Counted from the stretch's first letter, positions 1-13,147 are shown. The stretch is DNA of 64,000 nt from Euwallacea fornicatus (GCF_040115645.1 NC_089545.1:2976001-3040000), one strand, 5' to 3'. The notes: a model not told the origin generated them from the letters alone. Numbers and translations are program-made.

Positions 1-928
1 GATAATAGATTTTTTTCCAAATCCAGGAAAAACACACCCGGATTTTAACAGACACTACTGGTAGCACCCCAGATTTTCATATTTTTGTTTATTCAAGCAC
101 GTGATTCTGCCGGTTTTAGAAGTGGAATGACACAAAACACTAACATTTTTCTTCAAATATAAGAAATCTAGGTAGATGAAATGAAAACGGATTTTTATTG
201 GTATCACAAGAAGAAAAAGTAATGTGCTGGGGAAAGAAGCAAACTTGCCGTCTTCGCTTACTTTCATATTCTTGCTCACGAATGGGGCCGAGGCAGTAAA
301 TTTACTACTTTTTTTCTTGTAAAACAAATCCCTATTTCAAATAGCATTTTCTGGAAGTTTATGCTGTCCATCATATTTTGGATCAGAACATAAAGTGACA
401 CGATTTCTAACATCACTTAGATAAATTGTTGGGTTGTTAAAAAATCTATGATGTTATATCTTGACTATGTTGACGTCACAAAAGAGGCCTTCTTAAAACA
501 AGCGTTTGAAGGTTTTCTTGAGTTACCTTCAATTATGGAAATATTTGCATTCTACTTACTTTCCTAACACTGTATAAATTAGGCAGTGGTGCCTTGCCTA
601 CTAGTAACACTAAATTTCATAGCAGCAGTTGCACAACTTCAGCGCACCTAACCATATGGAAATCTCCTCCTGTGTGGTATGTAAGTGTTCAATTATTCAA
701 CACCTTAAGCGTCGTGCCTTACGTTTACTAGATGTAAATGTGTCGTGTCAGGCCGTGCTGTTTCTGTTTTGCATTCGGACGTAATCACGATTAGGCCTCT
801 GTGACAAATAATGGTTTAAAGCGAAACAGGCAACCGAAGATAATCAATGTTAAATACATGACGAAATGTTCAGGTGGTCGTGTCAAATGCAGCTAAGAAT
901 TCTTGAGCTCGCGTTACAGTAAATATGC

Positions 929-945
929 ATACAGGGTGTCTCAGA
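929..945 (+). repeat. ACAGGGTG-type transposon end
   Basis: ATACAGGGTGTCTCAGATAC is a typical left end. No partner end was recognised nearby, so the element is truncated or its far end has decayed. Confidence 0.35.
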
Positions 946-2916
946 TACATTGTTATACACGAGCAAAGAAGCTGTTTATTTTAGTTCTGCTAGGTACTTT
1001 TTTTATCTGTAAAATTTTATTTATCACCTGAAATTGCTCAGAACGGGGGTTTTGAATATCACAAAATGATTTAAATGAAAGTCAACAAACGCAACTCTTA
1101 GGCATTTTGCAAATTTGATTTGATAGCGTCTATGGCACCGAAAACAACCCCAAGAGTTCAATGTATCTTTCTAAACCTAAAAAACAGAGGGCGCAATAAG
1201 ATTAAAACATCTCAGCGCAGAAAATGTCTGAACATTTAACAGTTTATGGTTCGTCCTAAATGAAAAAACTTTGTGGAACTTTTGGAGTGTTGAAAACAAG
1301 ACGAAAGAGTCCGTCACAAGTCTACAGGAATCTTTTAAGGCGCGAAATAATGAAACTAAGAACGAAGGGAAAATTATGTAATTTAAATTTTAATCCAGGG
1401 AGAAAACGAGAGAATCGAAAACTGAGAAGTAGTTTAGAACTGATAAAATAACCCAAATACATATATCGGTTTGCGTGAAAAGGGGTTCGTCAAAAAATTG
1501 GTTATTTTCATGATCGTTATCAAATAGAGGAAGATATTTTGTGCTATGGAATCTCTGCGAGGATTGCAATCAATTGAACGATGAGATCGCGATGAATGGA
1601 ATAATAAAGGTATCAAAAACTGTATAAATCAGCTCGTTGTTCAAAGTAATAAAGTCCTAGATTTCCGAATTCCCGTGCTCGCCCGCGAAGCCAACAAATC
1701 TTCGAAATCGTCCGAGCTTTCAATTCAGTTAACTACGCTGTCGAAGTGGTGAGATGCATGGCTCCAATAAAAGCGACCCCCTCCCCGAAACGGAATTAAA
1801 CGGGGGGTTTTCTTTGCTTGGAGAAAAATTTATTTCCAGGGCGCCGACAAATTGTGCTTTGTAAAGGAAACGCTAGGGCCAACATGTTGGCCGATATTTA
1901 TTCTCGTTTCCGAGGAAAACAAGGGCAATTTGTTGTCCGGGCGATTTTTCTTCCGTTTCGCCTTTGCCCTGACAAATTGGGCTTTCTCCAAACGAGAGCG
2001 TGATCCTTTAATGCTTTATTTGCTCGACTTATTAACGCCACAAAGCTCGCACGAATTATCATTTAACGTCGTTCGCAGCTCGGACTCTATAATTTAGGCG
2101 CTTTCGTAACGCCCGGTGCGTCTGAAAATTACAGAGTGTCGCTCCGTGTTCCGGACAAGTGCCGGTTCACGCACCGCTGACTCGAACGTAGGAAATGACC
2201 TGTCAAAGTTGTCAACGTAATACGGGGTCCGGGCGTGAATTACGTCGCGAGCACTGGAAATGGACCTAGTTGAATTATGGGCCATTCTAGCGTGACCGGT
2301 CAATTGGTATTTATGTACGATGTATGGGCAGTTTATCACAAAGTCATGTCCTGGGCTTGCAGTGATCGAGGCTTCTCCAAGATTGTTCGAGTTCAACGTA
2401 TTAACGATCTCAAAAGTTAGATGACGAAAATATGTAACTACCTATTTGTCAATTAGCGAGTAAGGACTCCAACTTTGTTGTATAGTGTAGCGAACAATGA
2501 CTCAATTATTACTTGCCGGCATAAATACACTTTTTTGTTAAATAACTGTCACTGACCTCGTAACGACTTAGTTTTAGAATAAAGACTTAGTAACTCTTAC
2601 CGTTTCAGAAATAACGATACTAGGCATACCTGAGAAGCGCTTTGTTTGTGTTATTTTAACTTATTAAAAATCTCAGTGCGCCATCGGAGGCAGACATTTT
2701 GCCTAGGATAAGTAATAGACATCAACGGTGACTGAATTTGACAAATGACTGAGGTTAGAAGTTCAGCTAATGTCAACATGTTGACACTATAAATAACTCT
2801 AATATATCCTCTTATTTTGAATTAAACGAATGAAAATTTATAGAGTTCGAATAAAAAACACTTTATAGTCACTTATAGACAACACATTTTTTTTCGTGAG
2901 AATATGGTGCGCACGT

Positions 2917-2932
2917 ATACAGGGTGTCTTCT
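2917..2932 (+). repeat. ACAGGGTG-type transposon end
   Basis: TATACAGGGTGTCTTCTTTAG has the same end consensus. The sequence just downstream, to the hairpin at 3168-3214, may belong to the same element, but no closing end was found. Confidence 0.35.
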
Positions 2933-3167
2933 TTAGCAGAGCCATAAGGATTTGCAGATAGATGAAATGATCTTATATTGCTTTAATAAGGCACAAAAGT
3001 TGAAAAATAATTAATGCCCTGAATGTTTTCCTACAAGCTTAAAAAGATAGCAAATTTACATTTTCGTCGGGTCTCCTTACATTTGGTTTCACCGATTGGT
3101 GCCGATTAAAATTCGTTTCATCACTTTGATCTTTATTGTAAATTTATTACAGCTCTTATTTTTTTTC

Positions 3168-3214
3168 TTTTAGTACCTAGGCTATAAAAAACTTTTACAG
3201 CCTAGGCAGTAAAA
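3168..3214. repeat. Hairpin with 14-bp inner stem and 3-nt loop
   Basis: CCTAGGCTATAAAA at 3176-3189 pairs with TTTTACAGCCTAGG at 3193-3206, with one mismatch and loop AAC. The flanking TTTTAGTA and CAGTAAAA extend the stem imperfectly. A related half-site, TTTTACTGCCTAGGCAG, occurs at 21936-21954. Confidence 0.7.
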
Positions 3215-4779
3215 CCTATCAACTTCGTCAACAATGAAAAATTTCGTTTCTATGCACGAAATATTCCAACGTTAGCAGAACGAAGGGAATTTTGAAATAG
3301 CGCTGTATTTGTTGATTAATGGTTATCCGTGGTTTATGGGCTTTCACTGCCAGTATTTCAAAATTTGGTTTACAGTTCTATTCTCGCAAATGCTGGCAAT
3401 AAATATCAAAAATATGTCACTGGACCACAACCTAGCCAAAAAAATTGGAAAGCTTGTCAGCTCCACCCAAATTATCCTGGGCATATTTTTCGGCGACGTT
3501 GCTGGGAACAGATGTAAACGATCCAACCGGTCATAATTTAGCGTTTCATCGGCACTTGAAATAAAACTAATGGGCATCCAGTAATGAAGCGACAAGTAAA
3601 TCTGTCCGAATTCGAAAATAGACCGACGCAGCTGTTGAAGTGTATTTGTTTGCAAAATTTGAGGCAACAGTAGCGCAGAAAGCTCTGATCTCTGTACGTA
3701 CCACAGAACATACATTTGTCACAGAAAGTTTACTTGCCCGTGGCCGTTCGAAATACGTTCTTGAGACCACGATTGTCCCTGTCACTGCGTATTGCCTCCC
3801 TCACTCGCTTAATGCAGCAATTTTACTTTTGTTACCATTCGATCACACGAAAATGGAAGATGGAAATATGACTAGGCGTAGCTTCTTCGACTTCCATCGG
3901 CGTTGCGCCGACTAGATCCAGGTGCCTAGGTTGACTGAACTTTCTGTGGTCAGCACATGTTCAATGGCGGAATGTTGTATTGAACATCTGAGTTGAATCT
4001 AAGAATATGGTAGCTGGTACTGAAAATACGCAATATATTTTGGACTGTCAAGCTTACGCTTCCAACATGTTTTCGAAAAATGCTCGCCTCTGGCAGATTT
4101 TGCGTTTTGTTTCTTGTTCCCAGGAATAACTCAAAAACTTGGAAACTGCTGCGCCTGAAAAGCGCAGTGATAAAACGATCACCACAGAAAATTTAAGTAG
4201 TAGCCATTTTCACTTAACATGTCGTCAGTAGTCAGCGCTGCAGTAATTGATGACTATGAGTCTAAGTTTTTTATTGCCACTAAAAAGGCTTATCCTCTAT
4301 AGGTGTTTTTATAGTCTTCTTTACGGTTTGATAACTTTCTACACTTAGTTTCCCCATCTAAATGTTAACTGTCCGTATACTTTATGGATTTTACGACGTA
4401 AATAAATTACCGATGGCAGTCTCGTAACTTGATTTGATACTTTTCTGAGCGGGACCTCGTACGCTACAATATTAGTTTTATCGGCCATCAAGCCGATTTT
4501 TATAGCCAATTTTGTCCTATGTTTAAATGCAGGTCAGACAGTAGACGTGAAGTAACTATGGAATAGAACTCCAGCTTCCAAATATTTTAAAATCGTCATA
4601 TGCTTTTTAAACTTTTAAACATTAATTTCTGTTAATTATCATATTACGCTACACATGTAGAAGTCAACAAAGAGGGGAACCCTAATGAACTGTAAAATTC
4701 ATTTTCATTTTACACCAAATTGAATGTAAATATTCATTTGGAACTGGAACTAACGCAGTTAAAATGTAGCAATAATAAC

Positions 4780-5240
4780 AATTTTAATAAATTTCGAATG
4801 AATATAGGCGGAGTTATTAAAACCGAGATTAGCATCCGTCATTGCGGTTTTGGGCCCGACGAAATATATAATACACGTAAATATAAATAGTAATTTGTTT
4901 TAGGGCCGATTGTAAATTAGGACGGCAGAATAAACTATATTTTATTAACGACAAACCGATAAAATTAAAACCGTAACCAGACCGTTCCTATTAAAACGAT
5001 TTCGAATTAAATAAATTATTTATTTTAATGGCGAACTTATTCGGCGTCCGCTTTATTAATTATGGAGTTAATGTTAAATTTTCGGGACAGGAATTAATAA
5101 ATATTAAATTGCTTAATTAACATTTCGAATAATTAATCGCCCAATGAATTCTCCATTCGGTTTATTTCGCATGAAAATGTGTATTTTTGTTTCAAATTAA
5201 TCTATGATAGGATAATATTTATTAACGTTATTAAAATGTT
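4780..5240. promoter_or_regulatory. TAAT-dense block, possible homeodomain enhancer
   Basis: Many TAAT/ATTA cores, including TTATTAATTATGGAGTTAATG-like and CTTAATTAAC arrangements, are interspersed with short GC-rich islands such as GGCGTCCG. There is no reading frame. This looks like conserved non-coding DNA near a developmental gene, but conservation cannot be judged here. Confidence 0.25.
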
Positions 5241-6261
5241 ATCGAATAAAGACCGTTAGGTTAGAAGTCAACAAATTTCAACATCGCTCTATTGGTCTAT
5301 CGCAGGGGATTAAGTTTGTTCCGTCTACCTATTCAATAGTGGCCCCAACTCGCTTGTTAATTAAGAAATAAGATTCATTAAATATGCAAAGTTGGATATA
5401 ATTTTATGTATAATTCATTGCCATTTTTAGATTAAAAAAAAGTTAATTTAAGGAATAAAATTATTTAGTAGTTTCTGAAGCTTGATGGTTTACATTTAAC
5501 ATTTTTACTCTTGCATAATCTGACAAATATTTCCAACAAAACTGGTACAAACCTTGCGACAACATTATTAAAACTTTCGTTAGATTTTTTGCCTAGCTAA
5601 CTTATCTGTCCTCTTTTTTGTATATAATACTTCAGGTCATCAGGCTTTGTAATGCGCATTACCTCATACATCATATTGCCTGGAAAATATGGAACGATCT
5701 TGCCAGCCTGACTACAAAACGTCTTGTGTAGACTGCTGTTAAAAAGTAACTTTCATATGAGCAAGTTTCATTTCAAAAGAACTTTATCAAGTAAAGAACC
5801 TTGCTCTTGACTATCTAAAGAACAAGATCACTATACATCCTTTCCGTATCAGCCTCAGAAAGTCCCTTTTTCGTTATAAATATTTTTTATATATTTGTTA
5901 CTTTAAATCAACACATTTTACAATATTTCTGCCGCATTTGATCAATCTCTAAGATTGTTGGCATTTTTATAAGAAAAAAAAATCACCTATTTGTGTCTAG
6001 TATTACAGTTAATTAACGTTCTTATCGGTAAAATCGTTATTTAACTCCGCATACACTTCATCAGCATTCTTACTATGAATATTGCAAGCGCGTTTCTTTG
6101 AGCTCATTGGGGGCTTTTTTAGGATCTAAGTCTTTTATTACCTTCTTTTTGCTCGATGGTTAGCTTTTCATCTTTCTCTAATTTTCCCTTTGTGTAGATT
6201 GAGGACTCCTCATGGTGAAATTGAATCAGGGCTTTATGTGTTGACAATATTCGGCGGTATT
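5241..6261. other. Non-coding stretch
   Basis: AT-rich DNA in which I see no gene, repeat end or structured element. Confidence 0.6.
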
Positions 6262-6625
6262 AATTGAAGCTCTGCACCCGTATTATTTGCCCTGGTAGGG
6301 TTCAACTTAGGGTTTGTTTCAATTCACTTATCAGTTTTCTATTCTTAATGTTGCGATGGAGAAATATGTCTGCAGCTCTGTTCGAGATCCCTCTAATGAA
6401 TGTGTTGAATGACTCCTTCGATTTCCAGCGTGGTGATCCATGTCCAAGTCGCTATTTTCCAGATCACTTATTTCACAAAACTCCCGGTTTTTACGTTGAT
6501 TTTGGCTAAGCTCGGTAAGCAAACGTCCACTGTTCACACATACGAAATTTTGCCATTCAATCGATTTTGCAACTCCGACCATTTTGGAGATAACAACAGC
6601 GCGTGTAAATAAGACACCCTGTACC
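6262..6625 (+). mobile_element. 3' remnant of a mariner-like element
   Basis: Plus-strand frames around 6360-6480 resemble the mariner transposase C-terminus in two overlapping frames: ALFEIPLMNVLNDSF, then a QRxVIH..Q stretch and a FPDHL ending in place of the usual HFEHLL. The piece is followed at 6600-6622 by AAATAAGACACCCTGT, an ACAGGGTG-type transposon end in reverse orientation. The similarity is weak and frame-shifted. The 130-codon open frame on the opposite strand here is judged a shadow. Confidence 0.4.
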
Positions 6626-7639
6626 CAAATGCTCATGGAGCAGTTTGACAAATTACGTGTATGTGCTAACATGTTAAAGTTGTTTATGTGTTCAATGGGT
6701 ACTGATGACCCTAGGCAAGTCATAATTCCTTTGATCTGAGGTTATTTTTAAAACGTTTTATGGACGCTTGACAGAGTGCGTTAAAAAGTTACTGCTATTT
6801 TCCAGAAAGCCTACCAAAGATCTTATTTATGTAGTTACGGCATCGTAAAATATTCCTGTATTCAACAAAATGTGAACAGAACCAACTCAAACAGCTGTAA
6901 ATATATGGCCTGGCGTTTTCATTTTCTGTAAATACGACATTCCATGCTCAATTATATTTTATGCTTAACCGTTTTATTTAAAAGCCCGATAAGAATGTAA
7001 CTTTTACGACGAAATGCTTGTCAACATCAAGTAAACATTTTTACTAAGAACACTAGTGTAAATGAAATCCATAGGCGTAGCATGATTCGTTCACACGTTT
7101 CCAACCGTATGAAAATTTCTATAGGAAGAAAAGAAAAATTTTAAGATATTTTCCACTTGTACGCATGATTAATTCCAGAATTCTCTATCGTATAAATTTG
7201 CGTTGCATTAGGCGAAAAATCGTGTAAAGATTTCTCTCAGTTTATTTATTTATGTCCTTACATATATTTCGAATTAATTCCATATCTCGGATCTAATAAC
7301 TCCCATCTTCCATATGACGTCTTCATAAACCAGTCAGGAATAAATGAATATCGCCCGGGTTGTCTAATGACGTGTTTCCGGTAGTCTGGTCGTAGATGAA
7401 GTGAAACGGTGTTCCTTGATCCACCGTGTATAATAAACGTGACATCAACAGCGAGCTGCCAGTAGCTTAAGTAGTTATGGACTAATAGAAATGCCAGCGA
7501 ACAGAAATAAATTACTTTAATGTATGGTAAACATTCATATATGTAAGCGGTGGCGTCATAAATATGTCAGAGCCGTTGTCAACTAAATGCCTATTAATGT
7601 GTTCTTGGGAAATTTAAAACCCCGCCGCTTTAAATTTGC

Positions 7640-7835
7640 CTCTGTGTCACTCGACAACACCAGTGGCGTAGCAAAGAAGATACGCTAATGTCGTGTATAT
7701 TCGTACCGAGAGTCTTGCTATAACGGGTAGCTCGCTCCAGAATTCGTTTTCCGTATTGGGATCAAAAAGAATTTTTTCCTTATTTAAACTACAAAGTGAA
7801 AGGCCAGATTGTGCAAGTTCATCAATTTCCGCCAT
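7640..7835 (-). pseudogene. Possible hAT-type transposase C-terminal relic
   Basis: The minus-strand frame holds NEFWSELPVIARLSVRIYTT followed by LAYLLCYATG. It vaguely follows the hAT dimerisation pattern FW..L....L...A...L..F..TYLCE.GFS, and stops at the point where TYLCE would lie. The resemblance is weak and could be chance. No terminal repeats or 8-base target duplication were recognised. Confidence 0.22.
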
Positions 7836-10250
7836 TTTTCCTTTTTCTAAAAACTTAAGAAAAAAGGTAGGTCCGTGTTTAAAAAAAGAGGGAGATGGTC
7901 CAACAATTTGAGACGCGTATTTAATATTTTAGGTATTTTAGAGGACAAAAAGTGCAATCGAAGATGGGACACTAATTTTTATTTATTTATACTGATATTC
8001 AAACGAGTTCAGACTAAAATCAGGACAATTTGATCGGATATCGGGTTTGCATGATTATTACCGCGATCAGGTGGAATTTTTAAAATTTTAAAACCTAGTT
8101 TTGTCCGGAAGAAAAATGCACCAGCTTGTCCGTCCTCGTGGCGCTTTTCGATGTCCCACTGGTACCCGGCAAACTTTAATGATTCCGTATTTCAAAAAAA
8201 TAAGCTGTTGACACTGGCGGAAACTTGAAAACGTCATGGCATCATTTAAAATGTAAAGAAACGTGCTTATAGCAATAACAGGTGTCATTAATTTAAAAAT
8301 ATTTCTCCGAACGACGTCATGAAATAATAAAAGTGACTTCGCAAATTCGTGGGCTTTCCTATATATTTTTAGAACTAATATGAACTAATTCTAGATGTTT
8401 TTTAAATCCAAAGCTCCGTTTAATTTAGTAGCGCGTGTTGTGCAACTTTACCACAATTTAATCGACGTAGCACATGTCACTGTTTCCGAGAGCCCAGTGA
8501 TGAGCTTCAAATTTGGACTATCATATACATCATCTTTAGACACATGTAACGCCATCACTCTATTCGAGACAACACTGTAGATAATCGTTATTTATACCTA
8601 GATAGGGTGCCGATTTTTTTAAGTCCACGTTCGTCTCGAACAGGTACGAGATCGGTTAAATAAGGTTAAAAATGCCCAATTTCGTATAAAATAAATAAAT
8701 ATTTAAAGCGCTAGATAATTTTCCGAAAGCATCGAACGAATATCAAGGACGTCGTTTTTTTTTTTTTTTGGTGTAATAAGACATTTTGGGAACCTACCAC
8801 CCTCAGCAATTGAGGAAGTCTGCCAAACTTCGACCTATAAAAGCAAATATTGACATAAAAATAAATCGCTTTTAGTGAGAAAAAAGTCATTCCGAACCTC
8901 AAAGCCTTAACATAACACAACAAAAAAAAAATTATCCCATGTCAAGTACATAATAACAACGCTTGGCCTTTTATAGAATAAAAGGCCGAACGATTGTCGT
9001 AATTATAAGGCCAGGATACAAATTACATGTTAGCTGGAACATTAGTGGCTGCCCAAATGGCACCAGTCAATGGTTAATATTGCAATGACGCCATTCTAAT
9101 GATTGGGGGAAGTTTTTTCAAAATTAGTGGTGAACAAACTGTGTTATTATATGATGCTAGATCTAATAAACCAGATCTCGTGTGGCTACATGTTGTTCCA
9201 TGCGGCTCCACACTTTCCGACTATCGGAACTTACCTGAAACGACCAAAATTAATGGGAAAATACATAAAAATCTTTTTTAGTTGTTGATTGGCCAATTCG
9301 TTTGAAATAATGACGATTGACGTTTACCTGATTGCGTAAAAGAACTTGCAAATACCGGGTGGGTAAATTTATGCACTAATGCAACTGAGAGAAACCTGGC
9401 CATTTTTTACATTACTACATAAGAAAAAATACATTTGGAACGTGCTATAAAGTTCTATCTCTCATCTCATACAACGATACATTTATCCCAAAATATATTT
9501 ACTTTAATAAATAATTTTTTTGAGAAATCGATTTAGAACTTAGACAGGCTGTGATGCACGCAGTCTGATCAAAGAGTTTTTCATAGAATTTGACAAATGT
9601 CATTAAAAATAAAAATCAATGGGTAGAAGTTTTTTTCCTGGAGAACATTGTATTTCAAGCTTGGGAATTTTAAAAATATACTTTTTGCAAAAAAAATATA
9701 GAAATTTAGTGCAGGTAAACGTAAGAAAAGTTACTTAAAAGTTTGCAAAAGGAATACCGTTGAAGTAGAAATGGAAAGAGGATGTTGGGCGACACGTATT
9801 TCTACTTATTGGCTTCATCAGGCATGTGTGCATGATGTTTATCCGCACTAAGCTTTTCCATTATTGAACAACCGTGGCTGGATAAATTGCATCGGGGATC
9901 ATGACGAGGCCGCCGTTGATGTCCTGAACTCATGCCCGAAATTGGGGAATATTTAGGTGTTTCCACGAGAGGCTCATCTGATGCCTGCTTGCTGTTCCCT
10001 CTTTTTTTCATCCATCCTCTCTAGGCTAGGTTTTTTATATTTTTTATTTTTTATTATGTGTTTAAAGCAAAATTCACAAAGCGTTAATTTGCTTAGGCAA
10101 TGCGAAGCGCCATTAGTTTCAATCCATCTTACAGTTTTTATAACCATTGTAAAGTTATAGAAAAAGACTTCGGTACCTTTTATGCATTGAATGCTATGAA
10201 AATTCGTAATTTAAAAAACATTGGATACGTTGTTAAAGTGCCTGGGATAC

Positions 10251-10294
10251 CTTGTTAAAGTGCCTGAACAAATAAGGTCAGGCACTTTAACAAG
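10251..10294. repeat. Perfect 17-bp hairpin with 10-nt loop
   Basis: CTTGTTAAAGTGCCTGA at 10251-10267 and its exact reverse complement at 10278-10294 flank a 10-base loop. A third, direct copy of the core, GTTGTTAAAGTGCCTGG, lies at 10229-10245. The stem is too short for a typical animal microRNA precursor, so a recent rearrangement is the simplest reading. Confidence 0.85.
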
Positions 10295-12514
10295 ACTCAT
10301 CCTTTCTCTCGTCCTTTTAAGAGTGCTTTTTAACATAGATTTTCAAATGAAACGAAAAGGGAAATTGGAATTGAGTTTCACTAATTTTAATAGATATTCA
10401 AGCTCACCATTCGAATTCGAACACTCACCATACGCACACAATTACTTCAATTTCACTGACCAAGCTCTCATCCAGTTTGGTAGAGCTCTGTGATTCTCGA
10501 ATTTGTATTACACCGTGTTCTGATAATACATTATTTCAGTTCACAATATTTATCAATTTTGGACTTTATTTTCGTCCACCACTATGAGGTGGTTTATGAA
10601 AGAATCTGTCTGAATTGGTTCCCCCAAGCAAAATTGAAATAAATTTTAATTTTGAAATTTTAAAATTCACTAAAGAGACTGATTCTATGTATTTTCTAGC
10701 GTATTGTGAAATATAATAACCTTAAAGATGAAACCGATGTAGAAACCGCTCGTGGCATACTATTTTGATAGATAAGCAAAGAAAACCATTAAAGTGTTCG
10801 TAACAATAAAAATATATTTTTTTTAGTTGCAGATAATGGTTAAGTAGGTATACATTCATGATATGGTAAGACAAACATTGTGTCATAAACACTTAAATAA
10901 AAAAAAGTTTAATTACCTACGGTACATACATACGTTCGAAATAATAAACTGACCATTTAAAAAGAGTTTCACATAATGTATATCACACTTTATTATATAA
11001 TATTAAAACCATTTACATATTACCATTCAACCCGTATTCCGACATCAAATAATTTTTTAATACAAAATCCTCAGGTTGTTAAATGGCATTCAACATTAAA
11101 AACTCGCATATTTAAATAATTAATGCTAAACGAATGTAACAAAAAATGAAAAGCAACGAAGAACAATGAGATCTATACATAGTATGTATTGGGAAATATC
11201 TTTTGAGACATCCCTGCACTTTCTAGACCAGAAACAACGATTAAACAAAATGGTTGTTTATAAAAATTAAAAGTGAGAGGAAATTTGGAGAATCTTTATT
11301 TATTTTTAAAAAAATTGTAAAAAGTAGAGCAATACATATTTACGTACAATATTGGCCTTAGATGTGACCAATAAATCTCGACATGCACAACCAATATTTG
11401 GATATTTACACGACACATTATATACAAAGTTTTTCACATGATTTAATGAAACTTATCATTGGACTTTATTGAGGAAGCAGATAACGAGGTACATTAAAGC
11501 ATGAGTAACCTTGAAAATTTCAAACTTAGGGATAAATAACTTATTTACATCACTACTATTTTATACAAAATGATAGCCTTAAAAAAACCCCCGCACATCA
11601 AAAATAGTCAATAAGTGCAAAATGCACATGTTCGAAAAATTTCATATTAGACTAGCAACCATTTATTAAGTCTAACATGTCCCATGAGGATCTTCTAGAG
11701 GACTTCATCAATATTAGAGATGTTACTCGCGAATACTTCCAAATGAATGTTTGAAAAATTTGTAAACATTTTTATTGAAATTGCCTTAGCTACCAAAATC
11801 GCCGGCCACAACAAAATTTTCGAACTTTCTGGAGGTTCTGTGGAATTTACTATAAACCTTTGGGTTCACTCACTGCTAAAATGTGTCGCTAGACACACCA
11901 AGCTCAACATACATACAGGCTCTCCTTATTGCGATGTGTATTATTCAGTACGTAATCCGATGCCTATATCCCAAAATTGTGTGATATATGTTTCAGTCCT
12001 TTACGCACATTCAGCAATTAGTTAAACTTCAAATTGAAAAATACATAGTATAGTGATATGCCTACTAGGTTTATGCATTGCATGATTGCATGCAAAGATT
12101 CGCTGACCCGAGTGTGTCTAACAGTGGTGAGGTCTTCACCGCCCTAGTTTGCTGACGCCAGACAAAAGACTTCAAATTTTCGTTTGGCGCCTTCTGGTCA
12201 ATTCCAGGTAACGTGTAGCACATCAAACTTGGCAGGTAATTTCTAATTATGTAGTTCGTATGGCACGAAATCGCCTTTACGAATTAGCTTCATAAGTAAT
12301 TTTTTCTAATTTTATTAAGAAGTCATACATCCTGGCAAATTAAACTTTTCTTTGGTCATAATTAACGAAATATTGCACGTGAGACGACATGGCAGCCTTG
12401 TAAAAAATGTGGCAACTTGGTAACGGTTCTCAAGAGACAACTTTCATTTTATTCAATTGACCTGATACGACCCCATAATTTTGACCGTTCGTTCACGTTC
12501 ACCGAGATTGCAGC

Positions 12515-12538
12515 TGCACATTTAAGAACACCCTGTAT
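12515..12538 (-). repeat. ACAGGGTG-type transposon end
   Basis: Read on the minus strand this is TATACAGGGTGTTCTTAAATG. It is the right border of a repeat-like stretch that may extend left to about 12100, but the other end is not visible. Confidence 0.35.
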
Positions 12539-12649
12539 ATTCGGACAAACTTTTTTTCACTTTCCAGTGATATTTTGAAGAAATCTCTTCGACTCTAATG
12601 AGATGTCGAATTCCTAACGAGATTAATGTTTTACAAAGAGTTTTTACCT

Positions 12650-12655
12650 TTTATT
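12650..12655 (-). terminator. Candidate poly(A) signal for noc
   Basis: AATAAA reads on the minus strand here, about 490 bases past the noc stop codon. Several more copies lie further downstream, for example near 11283 and 10984, so the true 3' end cannot be chosen from sequence alone. Confidence 0.25.
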
Positions 12656-13147
12656 ATATTGTTTTTCACTCAAAACGGTCAAAATATCAGAAAAGTTAAT
12701 GTTCGTCAATCCAAATTATTTGATTTTTAAAAAATTGACTCTCCATCCAAGATACGTGGTTTAATGATTTTTTTTAATGTTTTATAAGGCAATCCTTGTT
12801 GAATTTCGTGTCAAAATTGTAGAGTTCTTAATTAATATTGCAAGAGTGAGTCACGAAAAAAAGTATAAAGCTCCTCAAAATAAACGGGTAAAAGTTGCCT
12901 TTCATAGAGCCCAATTAAAGCTTCTAATGGAAATGAAGTGGATACAGAAAAATCCATAATAAGTCAATTCTTGATTCTGCCCGTTCAACAGTTTTCAAGA
13001 CAGCCACAGACAAAAAGGTAACATTCGCGAATGTAACATCTCTAATCAAGATATTAGTCGACCCAGCCTTACCACAAAATATACATAAGACATAAGAATT
13101 ATGTCTATAACAACACAGCTCAATATTTTGGCATTTTCCTAAAAATC
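12656..13147 (-). other. Probable noc 3' untranslated region
   Basis: This AT-rich stretch follows the noc stop codon on the minus strand and has no supported reading frame. It is called 3' UTR only by position. Its end is uncertain and it may run past 12650. Confidence 0.4.

Larger units (their letters stand above)
1..4779. other. Non-coding stretch, 3' side of noc
   Basis: No supported gene. It contains two orphan ACAGGGTG ends (929, 2917), the hairpin at 3168, and a GC-richer block at 1740-2400 with three GACAAATTG-type repeats. The 123-codon minus-strand frame at 3344-3715 matches nothing recognised. Confidence 0.6.
6626..12514. other. Non-coding stretch with possible transposon debris
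   Basis: Apart from the weak hAT-like relic (7640-7835) and the hairpin at 10251 there is nothing firm. The 69-codon minus-strand frame at 9802-10011 is hydrophilic but has no recognised match. 10800-11700 is very AT-rich. Confidence 0.5.

Noticed and set aside
3344..3715. 123-codon open frame on the minus strand
   Set aside because: No recognised family, overlaps open frames on the other strand, and no splice or promoter context. Such lengths occur by chance in a 64-kb window.
6331..6723. 130-codon open frame on the minus strand
   Set aside because: It is antisense to a degraded mariner C-terminus and crosses the element's end at 6622, so it is a shadow.
7381..7400. Minus-strand HLRPDY, similar to the noc YLQPDYL motif
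   Set aside because: It lies 3' of the noc stop on the same strand, so it cannot be the upstream exon, and nothing around it resembles the gene.
9799..9821. Hammerhead-ribozyme-like CTGATGAAGCC...GAAA on the minus strand
   Set aside because: The core words are present, but stem II does not pair and no stem I partner follows, so it cannot fold as a hammerhead.
9802..10011. 69-codon hydrophilic frame on the minus strand
   Set aside because: Codon use looks plausible but there is no family match, no partner exon and no convincing splice acceptor.
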